Shown: one piece after another, positions 30,987 to 39,034 of the stretch
How positions within the stretch are numbered: position 1 is the stretch's first letter
Layout of the letters: each line of letters starts with the position of its first letter
Assembly (NCBI RefSeq): GCF_021026295.1
Contig: NZ_JAJNDA010000033.1
Location: 1 to 39,036 of the forward strand
Length of the DNA: 39,036 nucleotides
Reading direction: 5' to 3'
DNA from: Actinomycetospora soli
GTDB taxonomy: Bacteria; Actinomycetota; Actinomycetes; Mycobacteriales; Pseudonocardiaceae
Program-made: the position numbers and the translations under genes
The notes under the pieces: generated by a model
Database searches by the model: none
Told to the model about the DNA's origin: nothing
The model's input: only the letters and a program-made list of their open reading frames with translations

Positions 30987-31044
30987 GGGTGCACCGTCAG
31001 CCGATGGGTGCCCGCGGCGTAGCCGGTCGCGATACCGTGATCCC

Positions 31045-31311
31045 GTGGACCAGGACCCGATGCGCCGCTCCGGGACGCCTCAGGTGCCGCCGCCGGCGGC
31101 GCAGGGCGCCTCCGACGACACCGTCGCGCGGTCGGTGATGGCCCGGATGGTCGCCCGCCACGGGGCGCCGTCGCTCGAGGACTACCGGCGCACCTACACC
31201 GCCGCCGGGCTGGAGTGGCCCGGCGACGACGCGGTCCGCGCGCGGCACCCGGTCGCCGACGACCCCACCTCCACCGGCACCGCCAGCTCGACGCGGCACT
31301 CCGCGGCGTGA
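31045..31311 (+). CDS. Putative antitoxin of a PIN-domain pair
   Basis: GTG 31045 gives 88 residues, with the stop overlapping the PIN gene start (GTGA). It starts DQDPMRRSGTPQVPPPAAQG and has a helical core (SVMARMVARHGAPSLEDYRR then YTAAGLEWPG) with a disordered Thr/Ser-rich end that could wrap the toxin. It is not a standard VapB by sequence; the role is inferred from its place before a PIN protein. Confidence 0.55.
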   Translation: MDQDPMRRSGTPQVPPPAAQGASDDTVARSVMARMVARHGAPSLEDYRRTYTAAGLEWPGDDAVRARHPVADDPTSTGTASSTRHSAA

Positions 31312-31736
31312 GCGGACCCGCCCTCGGCGGGAAGGTCCTCGACGCCTCGGCGCTCGTCGCCCTGGTCCGTGGGCGGCTCTCCGTGATGACCTGGATCGAC
31401 GTCGCCCGCACGGCGGGGATCCCGCTCTACCTGCCGAGCCTCGCGATCTCCGAGGCCCGCGCGCTGCGTGCCGATGCCGGACCCGACCTCGCCGATCTGC
31501 TCGGGCACCCCTGGGTCGTGCTCGGCGAGCTCGATACGACCACCGCCGCTGCGGTCGAGCAGCTCCTCGAGCGCGTCGCCCACACCCAGCCTGCCGACGC
31601 CGAACCGGTCGAGGTCGTTGACGTCCTCGCCGGCCACGTCGTGCACATCGCCCGCACCCGCCGATGGCCGGTCCTGACCACCGACCCCGACCGGCTGTGC
31701 CGCCTCGACCATGCGGTCGAGGTCCAGCTCCTCTGA
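31308..31736 (+). CDS. PIN-domain ribonuclease (VapC-like toxin)
   Basis: GTG 31308 overlaps the upstream stop, 142 residues. The four acidic residues of PIN nucleases are in place: D12 in KVLDASALVAL, E49 in AISEARAL, D105 in VEVVDVLAGHVVHIA and D126 in VLTTDPDRLC. VapC toxins bind magnesium there and cut tRNA or rRNA until bound by their antitoxin. The pair should stabilise the element or respond to stress. It converges on the second toxin-antitoxin-like pair. Confidence 0.85.
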   Translation: MSGPALGGKVLDASALVALVRGRLSVMTWIDVARTAGIPLYLPSLAISEARALRADAGPDLADLLGHPWVVLGELDTTTAAAVEQLLERVAHTQPADAEPVEVVDVLAGHVVHIARTRRWPVLTTDPDRLCRLDHAVEVQLL

Positions 31737-31934
31737 CCTCGCTCAGATCGATCTCTTACGCGCGGGAGCGGCGTTGATCAGCTGCCGAGTCGCCCGGCTG
31801 GACGAGCCGGCCCTCGGCGTCGAGCTCGAGGTCGCAACGACATCGTCGTCCAGTGACCGGGCGAAGCGCGTAGCCCGAGCCGGGCACACCTCCGACGTCT
31901 CGGTTAGGTGGCGCCCTCCCGGCGAGGTCGCGGG

Positions 31935-32231
31935 TTACCCGATCCAGACGATGTCGTCGATGACGACGCGGTCAGATTCCAGAGCGCGGGCGGGGTCGAG
32001 GACGACCTCGTTTGGGCGGTGGTAGACGGTGTACAGGACCTGGCCGTAACCCTGGTTGGTCTCCATCGGCCAGAGCAGCGTCGGGAACTGGCCGGGCTGG
32101 TCGGGGTCGGTGAAGAACCCGGCCAGCGGAGTCAGCGCGAGGGCCTCGACCACCTTCGTGAATTGGGCGCGGGCCTCGGCGGGGAGGTCCGCGACCAGGT
32201 CGTCGACGAGATCGGTGATGACCTCGTACAC
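31935..32231 (-). CDS. Putative toxin, RelE/ParE-like
   Basis: GTG 32231 is three bases after the stop of its partner. The 98-residue product begins YEVITDLVDDLVADLPAEAR. It has a helix (QFTKVVEALALTPLAGFF) and then a strand-rich part (MET..GYGQVLYTVYHRPNEV, VVIDDIVWIG). Size, order and strand pattern resemble RelE/ParE-fold toxins, but no catalytic residues can be named with certainty. The 198-base gap to the PIN gene holds nothing notable. Confidence 0.6.
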   Translation of the reverse strand: MYEVITDLVDDLVADLPAEARAQFTKVVEALALTPLAGFFTDPDQPGQFPTLLWPMETNQGYGQVLYTVYHRPNEVVLDPARALESDRVVIDDIVWIG

Positions 32232-32234
32232 CGG

Positions 32235-32516
32235 CTACAGGCCGGCAGTTCGCCGGGTCACCGACAACGGCTCGTCCCGCGGGACCGGTCGCCCGGTCTT
32301 GCGTTCGGCGATCCGGCGCACCGTCGCGGCGTAGCGGTCAGGGTCTGCCTGCAGCAGCGCGATCCCGCGCCACCGCTCCAGCGCTACCTGCTCCGCTTCG
32401 GTGTCGCCGGCGCAGCGGGCCGCGTCGAGCGCCTCGTGGAACCGGGCGCGGTCCTCGGGCAGCAGCGACGTGCTGATCGCGCCGACCGACGCCCCGCGAC
32501 CCAGGTACGGGTGCAT
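32235..32516 (-). CDS. Putative antitoxin, DUF6247-like
   Basis: ATG 32516, 93 residues. The sequence (SLLPEDRARFHEALDAARCA, ALERWRGIALLQADPD, TVRRIAERKTGRPVPRDEPL) resembles DUF6247 proteins of actinobacteria as I remember them: a helical body followed by a flexible end. It is immediately upstream of a RelE-like gene in the same transcript, which suggests the antitoxin role. The upstream frame beyond ATG 32516 is open but unsupported. Confidence 0.6.
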   Translation of the reverse strand: MHPYLGRGASVGAISTSLLPEDRARFHEALDAARCAGDTEAEQVALERWRGIALLQADPDRYAATVRRIAERKTGRPVPRDEPLSVTRRTAGL

Positions 32517-32617
32517 GCTCGGCGACGGGTCGGCTGCCACGTCGGGAGCGTACCGCCATGCAGCCGGAACGGCGGGGCCCTCCGGCGCGACACCGACCCC
32601 CAGAAATCGAGTTCTCG

Positions 32618-32642
32618 GGAACGTTGCACGCTTCGGACTGTC
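32618..32642 (+). promoter_or_regulatory. Candidate ECF-type promoter GGAAC-N17-GTC
   Basis: GGAACGTT starts at 32618 and GTC lies at 32640-32642, resembling ECF sigma promoters. It overlaps the inverted repeat GTTCTCGGGAAC (32611-32622). It lies upstream of the small gene and the ECF-like sigma gene, so self-activation is possible. Confidence 0.35.
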
Positions 32643-32693
32643 GGCGCCTCTAGGTGTCGTACGACTCCGACGCGCTCCCCCCGAGAGGTTCCG

Positions 32694-32945
32694 ATGCACC
32701 CCACCCCCGACGACCTGTTGGTCCTGACTGTCCTGGCGTGGAGCCAGGTGGCTGCCTGGTCGCTGAGCCGCACCCGCCTCCTGACCCAGGCCCGGGTAGC
32801 GATCGCTCGGATCGAGGCCGACACCACGGTCCGGACGCAGGCCCTCGCCGCCGAGCGGGACCGGCTGCTGCTCTTCGCCCGGGACCGGCTGCCGGGATGC
32901 ACGGCGACCTCACCGGTCGTGCGGCCGGTGGACGGCGCGGCGTGA
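32694..32945 (+). CDS. Small membrane-anchored protein before the sigma gene
   Basis: ATG 32694 has a GAGAGG site. The 83-residue product has one hydrophobic helix (LLVLTVLAWSQVAAWSL) then a long amphipathic helix (RLLTQARVAIARIEADTTVR, QALAAERDRLLLFARDRL). The stop overlaps the sigma factor start (GTGA). A membrane helix joined to a cytoplasmic coiled coil is a plausible form for an anti-sigma or sensor partner (inference). No family is recognised. Confidence 0.6.
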   Translation: MHPTPDDLLVLTVLAWSQVAAWSLSRTRLLTQARVAIARIEADTTVRTQALAAERDRLLLFARDRLPGCTATSPVVRPVDGAA

Positions 32946-33817
32946 ACGGCGCGACCGGCGACCCGGGTCCGCCCGGGGATGACTCGGTCCCGCGACCCCA
33001 GGGCCCGCAGCGGCTCTACGGCATCGTGATCCATACCGGGGATCAGGCCGAGGTCCACCCGCACGAAGCCGGTGCCCTCGACGACCTGCTCTCCGAGCCG
33101 GACCTCGATTGCGTGGTCGACCACCTCACGCAGCTCGGACCGATGTCAGCGGGCGAGACCAGCTCCGGCACGCCCGCGCCCGACCGCGATACCATCCTCG
33201 AGTTCTCCGACTTCTACCGGGATCGAACACCGAAGTTGGTCGTCTTCCTGCGCTACCTCGGCGCCTCGTTGGACGACGCTGCGGACGTGGCGCAGGAGAC
33301 CATGCGCAAGGCCTACGAGCGGTTCTCCCCCCTGACCAACCCGGTGGCCTGGACGCGAACCGTCGCCGCCCGCGAATGGCACGCCCGGGCCTCCCGCGCC
33401 CGTCCCGAGACCTCGCTGGAGGACGCGCCCGCGAGCCACGCGCTGCTACGGGCGCGCGACGACATCGCCGAGTTCGAAAGCCGCGCCGAGTCCCTGAACC
33501 TCGTCGCCACCCTGCCCCGACGCCAACGCCAGGTGCTCGCGGCGACCTACGACGGCGCGACCCCCACCGAGATCGCCCGCGACCTCGGGCTTACCGCGGC
33601 GACGGTGCGCAGCACACTGCGCCACGCCCGCAACTCGGTCGCCGAGCTGCTTCCCCAGGCGCCGCGCAGCCGACCGCCAGGTAACCCGAGCCGCTGTCCC
33701 GTCGCGCCCGCGCCGCGCGGCGAGGGCGCGGGAGAGTCCGACCAGAAGCACGACGAGAACAGCCACCGGACTGCCCCGCACCCGGGGCCCGACGCCCGAC
33801 AGGGAGGCCGACCGTGA
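32942..33817 (+). CDS. ECF-like RNA polymerase sigma factor with extra N-terminal region
   Basis: The GTG start is coupled to the previous gene, 291 residues. Region 2 is near 80-125 (LEFSDFYRDRTPKLVVFLRY, DAADVAQETMRKAYERF). Region 4 is near 183-240 (LPRRQRQVLAATYDGATPTE, IARDLGLTAATVRSTLRHAR). An N-terminal extension of about 67 residues could be a separate small domain; an internal ATG 33143 would give a plain sigma factor. A basic disordered tail follows. It directs polymerase to GGAAC-type promoters. The stop overlaps the next start, hence the next protein is a likely regulator. Confidence 0.8.
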   Translation: MNGATGDPGPPGDDSVPRPQGPQRLYGIVIHTGDQAEVHPHEAGALDDLLSEPDLDCVVDHLTQLGPMSAGETSSGTPAPDRDTILEFSDFYRDRTPKLVVFLRYLGASLDDAADVAQETMRKAYERFSPLTNPVAWTRTVAAREWHARASRARPETSLEDAPASHALLRARDDIAEFESRAESLNLVATLPRRQRQVLAATYDGATPTEIARDLGLTAATVRSTLRHARNSVAELLPQAPRSRPPGNPSRCPVAPAPRGEGAGESDQKHDENSHRTAPHPGPDARQGGRP

Positions 33818-34920
33818 CCCCGCGCGATCCCACCGACGACGTCCCGAACCTCCACTGCGACGCCGAGCACGCTGAGCTCGTGCGCGACCTCGACCTGCAC
33901 CACGCGGCGGTCGCCGGACTCGGCGGGCTGCTCGATCTCGACGCCGGCCTCGACGACATCGTCGGCCGCGCCCACCATGACGGCCTCGTCCGGGACGCAA
34001 CCGCCGTCCTGGACATCCCGAGTGGGCTGGCGGACATCATCGCCGCCGACCCGGCAGCCATGCCCCCGTTCGCCCGGGAGTACCACGACATCGGCGTCGC
34101 CGATCGCCGGACCGGCCTACTGGGCGAGGAGAACGCCACGTCCACGCCGCTGGCGGCCCTGTTCCGTTCGTCGGTCTCCACGGGGCGCCCCGGCTTCGTC
34201 GGCACGGTGCGCGATAGCTCCGGGGACACCGACGGCGCGCGCCTGCGCGTTCGCACCCACCCCGAATTCGACCGGTTCCTCGAGACGCTCCGGCTTCTCG
34301 AGGAGGTGTCCCCTTCGGCGACCCATCAGGCTGAGGTGCTGTGGCTCGACGAGGTCGGGGAATACAGCGAGTTCACCAGCAACGCCGGCGTGCTGTCCTG
34401 CTCCTTACCCCGGTCCGATCTCATGGCGCGACTGCTCGACTGGATCGAATCCTGGTACCCAGCGAGCAGGATTGGAGGCGTCCCCGAGGAGCGCCTCCGA
34501 TCCAGCGTCGCGGATGGCAAGCACGCAGGGATCCGCAGCGCCCTGAAGAAGCAGGCCGAGGCACTCGGACACGAGGTTCTCGACATGCGCTTCACCGTCG
34601 ACAGCGACGCCGCTAGCTGCGTGATTGTTCCTCCACATGTCTCGGGTCTGACCTTCATCCTGAGTCCAATGACGAATGCCCTTTCTGTTGCGACGCATCA
34701 ACTGCTCGATGTTTTGGACGCCATGACGCTCGACTTCACCGACGCGGACCTGAGCGCCACCGACCTCACCGGACTCAATCTGGAAGGCGTGCGGTGGTCC
34801 TCGCGAACCCGCTGGCCCGCCGACTGGAAGGACCTGATCGCAGAGCACTCGGAAGGGCTCGGCCCGGACCTCTACGAGGTCCGACACCCCGGGATGCTGC
34901 ACGGAGCACGATCGTGGTGA
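33814..34920 (+). CDS. Unknown protein with pentapeptide-like end, coupled to the sigma factor
   Basis: The GTG start overlaps the sigma stop, 368 residues. The N-terminal part is acidic and helical (HAELVRDLDLHHAAVAGLGG). The middle is mixed (VLWLDEVGEYSEFTSNAG, RLLDWIESWYPASRIGG). Near residues 306-330 it has pentapeptide-type steps (LDFTDADLSATDLTGLNLEG). Pentapeptide folds often mimic DNA or bind proteins. It could be the switch for the sigma factor. The base composition becomes less GC-rich from about 34.3 kb, i.e. inside this gene. Confidence 0.7.
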   Translation: MTPRDPTDDVPNLHCDAEHAELVRDLDLHHAAVAGLGGLLDLDAGLDDIVGRAHHDGLVRDATAVLDIPSGLADIIAADPAAMPPFAREYHDIGVADRRTGLLGEENATSTPLAALFRSSVSTGRPGFVGTVRDSSGDTDGARLRVRTHPEFDRFLETLRLLEEVSPSATHQAEVLWLDEVGEYSEFTSNAGVLSCSLPRSDLMARLLDWIESWYPASRIGGVPEERLRSSVADGKHAGIRSALKKQAEALGHEVLDMRFTVDSDAASCVIVPPHVSGLTFILSPMTNALSVATHQLLDVLDAMTLDFTDADLSATDLTGLNLEGVRWSSRTRWPADWKDLIAEHSEGLGPDLYEVRHPGMLHGARSW

Positions 34921-35044
34921 TCTGGCGCTCCTTGAGGCACCCCTTGCCACCCGGCGGGACAGAGCCGCTACGCCGAGACCCTCAGTCACCGGGCCCGTCC
35001 GCTGATGGGGTTTTGCCGACGACATCGGACGTTCTGGAGGCCTC

Positions 35045-36682
35045 GTGACCGAGGTCGATTGGGAGCACATCGTCCATGTGTACGAGGACATGGTCGCCGT
35101 GCTGCTGAGCAACCTCCACCCGCACGCCGAGAGGATCGACGGTTCCGGGGGTGACGGGGGACGAGACGTGCAGCTCCGTGAGAACGACCGGCTCGACATC
35201 TACGAGCTCAAGAGCTTCACCGGCCGCCTCTCCACAGACAAGGGGCGTCGCGCCCAGGTCGAGCGCAGCCTGCACCGAGCAGCCGCACTAGAACCCACTA
35301 GCTGGTCCCTGGTCGTGCCCATCGACCACTCCCCCGCGGAACTCGAATGGTTCGACGGGTTGAGGTCGAACTACTCTTTCCCCCTGCATTGGCACGGCAG
35401 GACCTGGCTCAACGCGCGCTGCGCCGACCTCCCTCGGGTCCGGCGGTACTTCCTCGAGGACGGCCACGAAGCAGCCCTGAGGATCGTGCGCGAGATCGCC
35501 GAAGAGAAGGAGTACGTGGGCGACGACGTCTCCACCGGGCTCGCTCGCCTGCAACGACTCGCCGATCAGCTGGACCACCTCGAGCCGTTTTATCGAGCCC
35601 GCGTGATCGTGGACCACGATCGCACGAGAATAGAAGTATACCCCCGATACCTCGGCGCCGAACGCGAGAGACCCGTGTTCCTCACCGGCCGCATCCGACT
35701 CTCATCGAGCGACGTCGACCAGCAGGTCGCCCGGCGACTTCGCGACTACATGCGTTTCGGCGACGAGGTCGAGATTCCCGCTGAACTGACGGGCGAGATC
35801 GGACTCAATGACGACATCTTCGGCCTCTCCCAGTACGTCACAGGTTCGACCATCACGCTGGCCGGAGCCGAACCCGAGGAGGTGCGCTTCACCGCGCAGC
35901 TTCACATCTACGACCCCGAAGGAACCCGCCTTGCCACGCTGCCCATCCTCATCACGGAACGACGACGAGGACAGTCCGGCGCCCGCCTGACCGGCGCGGA
36001 CCCGACCAATTCGGTCCGCGTCGAGCTGAGCTTCGACCTGTTGACCCTAAAGGCGGACCTCGGCATCCGGAGCCGTCAGGCACCGGACCTCCTACCCGGC
36101 CCCCTGCTCGCGCTCCTCAAGTTCCTGGAGAAGCTACGCCAGCCGAACTCGATAGCGCTCCAACTCGGCCGGGAACCAGTGCTCGAGCGACGCCCGCTCG
36201 ACTCGGACCACCTACAGATCGAACCGGAACTCGTCGATGCAGTCGAGAAACTGGAGCTAATCCAACGAGAAAGCGGTACACCATTTCCCGTTCCTGAGCA
36301 GTTTTCCCATGCGGACATACAAGAACTTGATAGGGCCTATCGGTACTTCACCGGACGTCAGGTCCGACTTCAGACGTCGCAGCTAACGACCAATATCCAT
36401 TTGGCCTCGCTGAACGACTGGGAGAGCTGGATTCTAACTGGCGAGCCCATGGCCGTTCTCTTCATAGTGCTGGACTACACCTACGAGATTGCTGACGTAG
36501 CGGTCCCGGCTGGACGTGCAGCGATACATCTATCGCCCGTGCGAGTCGCGAACGGACAGGAGCTCCTCGATCAACAGCCGTGGACGGACGAGCGCAGCGT
36601 GAGAGTGCAACTCAGGGTTGACGAAGGTGGCGCGATCGTTGTACTTCGTGCTGCACCCGAAGATCATGATCATGAGCTTTAG
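35045..36682 (+). CDS. Predicted PD-(D/E)xK nuclease-type protein, candidate defence effector
   Basis: GTG 35045 follows GGAGG at 35036. It encodes 545 residues. The N-terminus shows a restriction-endonuclease core: RIDGSGGDGGRDVQL (D37, D41) and IYELKSF (E54-x-K56). The large remainder is beta-rich (RIEVYPRYLGAERERPVF, EVRFTAQLHIYDPEGTRLA) and of unknown kind, perhaps a sensor. Codons such as ATA, AGA and CTA and lower GC set it apart from most of the window, which suggests recent acquisition. It lies with the next gene in an apparent defence pair. Confidence 0.75.
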   Translation: MTEVDWEHIVHVYEDMVAVLLSNLHPHAERIDGSGGDGGRDVQLRENDRLDIYELKSFTGRLSTDKGRRAQVERSLHRAAALEPTSWSLVVPIDHSPAELEWFDGLRSNYSFPLHWHGRTWLNARCADLPRVRRYFLEDGHEAALRIVREIAEEKEYVGDDVSTGLARLQRLADQLDHLEPFYRARVIVDHDRTRIEVYPRYLGAERERPVFLTGRIRLSSSDVDQQVARRLRDYMRFGDEVEIPAELTGEIGLNDDIFGLSQYVTGSTITLAGAEPEEVRFTAQLHIYDPEGTRLATLPILITERRRGQSGARLTGADPTNSVRVELSFDLLTLKADLGIRSRQAPDLLPGPLLALLKFLEKLRQPNSIALQLGREPVLERRPLDSDHLQIEPELVDAVEKLELIQRESGTPFPVPEQFSHADIQELDRAYRYFTGRQVRLQTSQLTTNIHLASLNDWESWILTGEPMAVLFIVLDYTYEIADVAVPAGRAAIHLSPVRVANGQELLDQQPWTDERSVRVQLRVDEGGAIVVLRAAPEDHDHEL

Positions 36683-36800
36683 AACGCAGTTCCTGGGCTT
36701 CTGCCCCGGGCTGCGCCTATCGGCCTGTCCGCGTCGGAGCTCGGTACGTCGCTGACCCGCGAACCGGGTGCCGATCACGGCGGCAGGCACACTGGTCGCC

Positions 36801-37748
36801 GTGGCGAGAGCACCGAAGCCGCAGCCGATGCGCGAGGCGATCGCCGAATCGCTCTGGTCCCACGTCAAGGACTACGACCTCGCCGAGTTCTGCGAACGCC
36901 TGGGGCTCGCAGCTCAGCGAGAAGGCGAAGAGCCCGGCCGGTCGAAGCGGGGATACGTCAAGGCCCGGCTGAACCTGCTCGGACTACACGAGCTGGTGCC
37001 GATCGCTCGCGCCCTACTCGCGGAGTGGGACGACGAGGACCTCCAGGACCTCGTCGACCGCGCGGGCGCGCTGGGCGTTGCCGGAGAGTTGAGGAACCTC
37101 ATCTTCGCTTCGAACGGTTCCAAGCCGAAGATCGTGCTGCGCGACGCATTGGCCAACACGCTCGAGATCACCGAGAACGGCCACACTTGCCTGATCTACG
37201 ACCGGCCCCTACCCGAGGAGGGCTTGACCTGGGGCGCGCTGGTCCGGTGGTGGGCCACCGAGAAGCTGCACGAAACCAACCTCCACGTCGCCGGTCACCA
37301 CCTCTACATGCGACTGCTGGACTCACTCGACGAAGGCCCCGAGCGCATGGTGCTCTGGACCTACGCCCGTCGCTACGGCTTACCCGATGGCGATGCGGCC
37401 GCGGCGCTGCTCCCGCAGGTCTACTTGCACTACGACCCCTATCTGCGACCCGACCCCGAACGGCGACCGGACGTGGTCTGGCGCCAGCGCATGGATTTCC
37501 TGCTGTTGCTGCCTGGTCGTCGCCGGGTCGTCATCGAGGTCGACGGGCGCCAGCACTACGCCACTAGCGACGGCAAAGCCAGCACCTCGCGCTACGCGCA
37601 GATGGTTCGCGAGGACCGGCGCCTGCGCCTCGCCGGCTACGAGGTCTACCGCTTCGGCGGCGCCGAGTTCCGTGACGCCGATGGAGGTCGCGGAACGCTC
37701 GAAGAATTCTTCAGCCGCTTGATCGACAACCCGCCGACGGGTCTGTAG
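36801..37748 (+). CDS. AbiJ-N-terminal-like protein with C-terminal nuclease domain
   Basis: The start GTG 36801 is chosen within an open upstream frame (alternatives GTG 36768, ATG 36828); 315 residues. The N-terminal half (AELRNLIFASNGSKPKIVL type, DALANTLEITENGHTCLIYD) resembles the N-terminal domains seen in AbiJ abortive-infection proteins. The C-terminal part has RMDFLLLLPGRRRVVIEVDG then RQHYA and REDRRLRLAGYEVYRF, the pattern of a Vsr/DUF559-type PD-(D/E)xK nuclease. Such fusions act in phage defence. It ends 20 bases before the convergent integrase gene. Confidence 0.75.
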   Translation: MARAPKPQPMREAIAESLWSHVKDYDLAEFCERLGLAAQREGEEPGRSKRGYVKARLNLLGLHELVPIARALLAEWDDEDLQDLVDRAGALGVAGELRNLIFASNGSKPKIVLRDALANTLEITENGHTCLIYDRPLPEEGLTWGALVRWWATEKLHETNLHVAGHHLYMRLLDSLDEGPERMVLWTYARRYGLPDGDAAAALLPQVYLHYDPYLRPDPERRPDVVWRQRMDFLLLLPGRRRVVIEVDGRQHYATSDGKASTSRYAQMVREDRRLRLAGYEVYRFGGAEFRDADGGRGTLEEFFSRLIDNPPTGL

Positions 37749-37768
37749 GAGGACCGGGCGCGCGATGC

Positions 37769-38878
37769 CTAACCAGCCATGAGGCGGGTGGGATTGGTGT
37801 CGTCGTAGCGGCGGGCTTCTTCGACGTAGGGGGCCATGGAGCTCGGCGAGCGCCAGCGGCCGTGTTGCTGGACGGCGTGGTAAGCGGCGCCGCCAGCGAG
37901 TGCGGTGGTGGCGAACCCGCGGCGGAGGCTGTGCCCGCCGTAGTCGCCGTCGAGCCCGGCCGCTTCGGCGCGGCGGGTGATGGTGTCGCGGATGGAGCGG
38001 GTCGACAGGGCGGCGGCGCGGGGGCGGCTGCCGTGGCGGTCGACGGGGCGCCAGGCGGGGCCGGCGATGATGCCGTGGGCGCGCAAAAGATTGGTCCAGC
38101 GTCGCCAGGCGGTGATGGCGTCGAGGTCGTCGTCGGTGGTGGTGATGCCGAGGGTGGTGCCGTTCCCGGCTTGGTCGGCCTTCGAGCGGCGCAGGTGCAC
38201 GGCGAGGCCGCCGACGTGGCCGGTGTCGTCGTGGTCGACGGTGATGTCCGCGAGCTGGAGGCGGTGCAGGTCGTCGGTGCGCAGGGCAGCTTTCCAGCCG
38301 ATGAGCAGCATCGCGGCGTCGCGGGCGTCGGCGAGGTCCTCCTCAGGACGTAGCGGGGCGAGGAGCTGTCGCATCTGGGCGGGGCGCAGGGCGGTGCGGC
38401 GCCGAACGGGCGCCAGGCCGCGTTGGCGTCGGATCCCAGCGAGCACGCGGGCGACGCGTTCGTCGTCACAGGGGTTGTCGTGCCCGGCGGGGCGGTGCGC
38501 GACCGCGATCGCGGCCCGATACCCCTCACACGTCGAGGGCCGCAGCCCAGCTCGCACGAGGACCTGGCCTTCGACGATCGTCTCGACCGGGTCGGCGGGG
38601 GTCGCAGGGCGCCATTGCGCGGCGAGGTCGGCGAGGAATCGGGCGATGGTCATCGGCTCGGCCGGCAGGGCGGGTTCGTCGTGCTCGGCGCACCAGATGG
38701 TGAAGCGGCGCCATCTGCGGGTGTAGGCGGTCCAGGTGGAGTCGACGCGGCTGGCGCGGGCGAGGTCCTCGGCGCGGGCGGTGAGCTCCCCGCGGCGCGC
38801 GACGGGCCCGTCAGCCGCGGGGACGACCAGCTCGCTGGCTCCCCCGGCCTCGTCCTCGTCGACGGGCGCCATAGTCAC
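37769..38878 (-). CDS. Tyrosine recombinase / integrase
   Basis: GTG 38878 follows GAGGAG at eight bases (ATG 38872 is an alternative); 369 residues. An N-terminal SAM-like DNA-binding domain lies at about 45-130 (STWTAYTRRWRRFTIWC). The catalytic residues are in place: R200 in ALRTDDLHRL, K233, H316-x2-R319 in GGHSLRRGF, H339 in QQHGRW and Y351. It cuts and rejoins DNA at paired sites for integration, excision or dimer resolution. No tRNA gene or attachment repeat is visible nearby. A short peptide frame precedes it. Confidence 0.93.
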   Translation of the reverse strand: MTMAPVDEDEAGGASELVVPAADGPVARRGELTARAEDLARASRVDSTWTAYTRRWRRFTIWCAEHDEPALPAEPMTIARFLADLAAQWRPATPADPVETIVEGQVLVRAGLRPSTCEGYRAAIAVAHRPAGHDNPCDDERVARVLAGIRRQRGLAPVRRRTALRPAQMRQLLAPLRPEEDLADARDAAMLLIGWKAALRTDDLHRLQLADITVDHDDTGHVGGLAVHLRRSKADQAGNGTTLGITTTDDDLDAITAWRRWTNLLRAHGIIAGPAWRPVDRHGSRPRAAALSTRSIRDTITRRAEAAGLDGDYGGHSLRRGFATTALAGGAAYHAVQQHGRWRSPSSMAPYVEEARRYDDTNPTRLMAG

Positions 38879-38910
38879 GGGGCGGGCTCCTCGTGGAGCA
38901 GGCCAGCGGC

Positions 38911-38949
38911 CTAGTAAGTGCCGGTAGCGGTTGATCCGGGCTCGGTCAT
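38911..38949 (-). CDS. Possible 12-residue leader peptide before the integrase
   Basis: ATG 38949 has AGGAG five to ten bases upstream and reads MTEPGSTATGTY, ending at 38911, 32 bases before the integrase start. It overlaps the stop of the upstream frame (ATGA). Too short to judge, but the ribosome site is strong. Confidence 0.3.
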   Translation of the reverse strand: MTEPGSTATGTY

Positions 38950-39034
38950 CGGGGTGCTCCTGGTGTTGGTTCGGGTTCGGGTCGGGCCATCACTACCGGG
39001 AGGCAGCGGATGTCGAAGGGCGGGAAGCTCACGC
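38946..39034 (-). CDS. 3' end of an unknown gene (partial at right edge)
   Basis: The minus-strand frame is open from the window edge to TGA at 38946-38948 (VSFPPFDIRCLPVVMARPEP then EPTPGAPR). Its stop overlaps the leader ATG. It could also be a small complete frame from GTG 39031. No function can be proposed. Confidence 0.35.
   Translation of the reverse strand, partial: VSFPPFDIRCLPVVMARPEPEPTPGAPR

Noticed and set aside
30777..31022. Plus-strand frame in the hairpin-rich gap
   Set aside because: Arg/Gly/Pro-rich and starts inside the LexA box; stems explain the sequence better.
37711..38529. Second minus-strand frame inside the integrase gene
   Set aside because: Thr/Pro/Ala-rich out-of-phase reading; the integrase frame has all catalytic residues.
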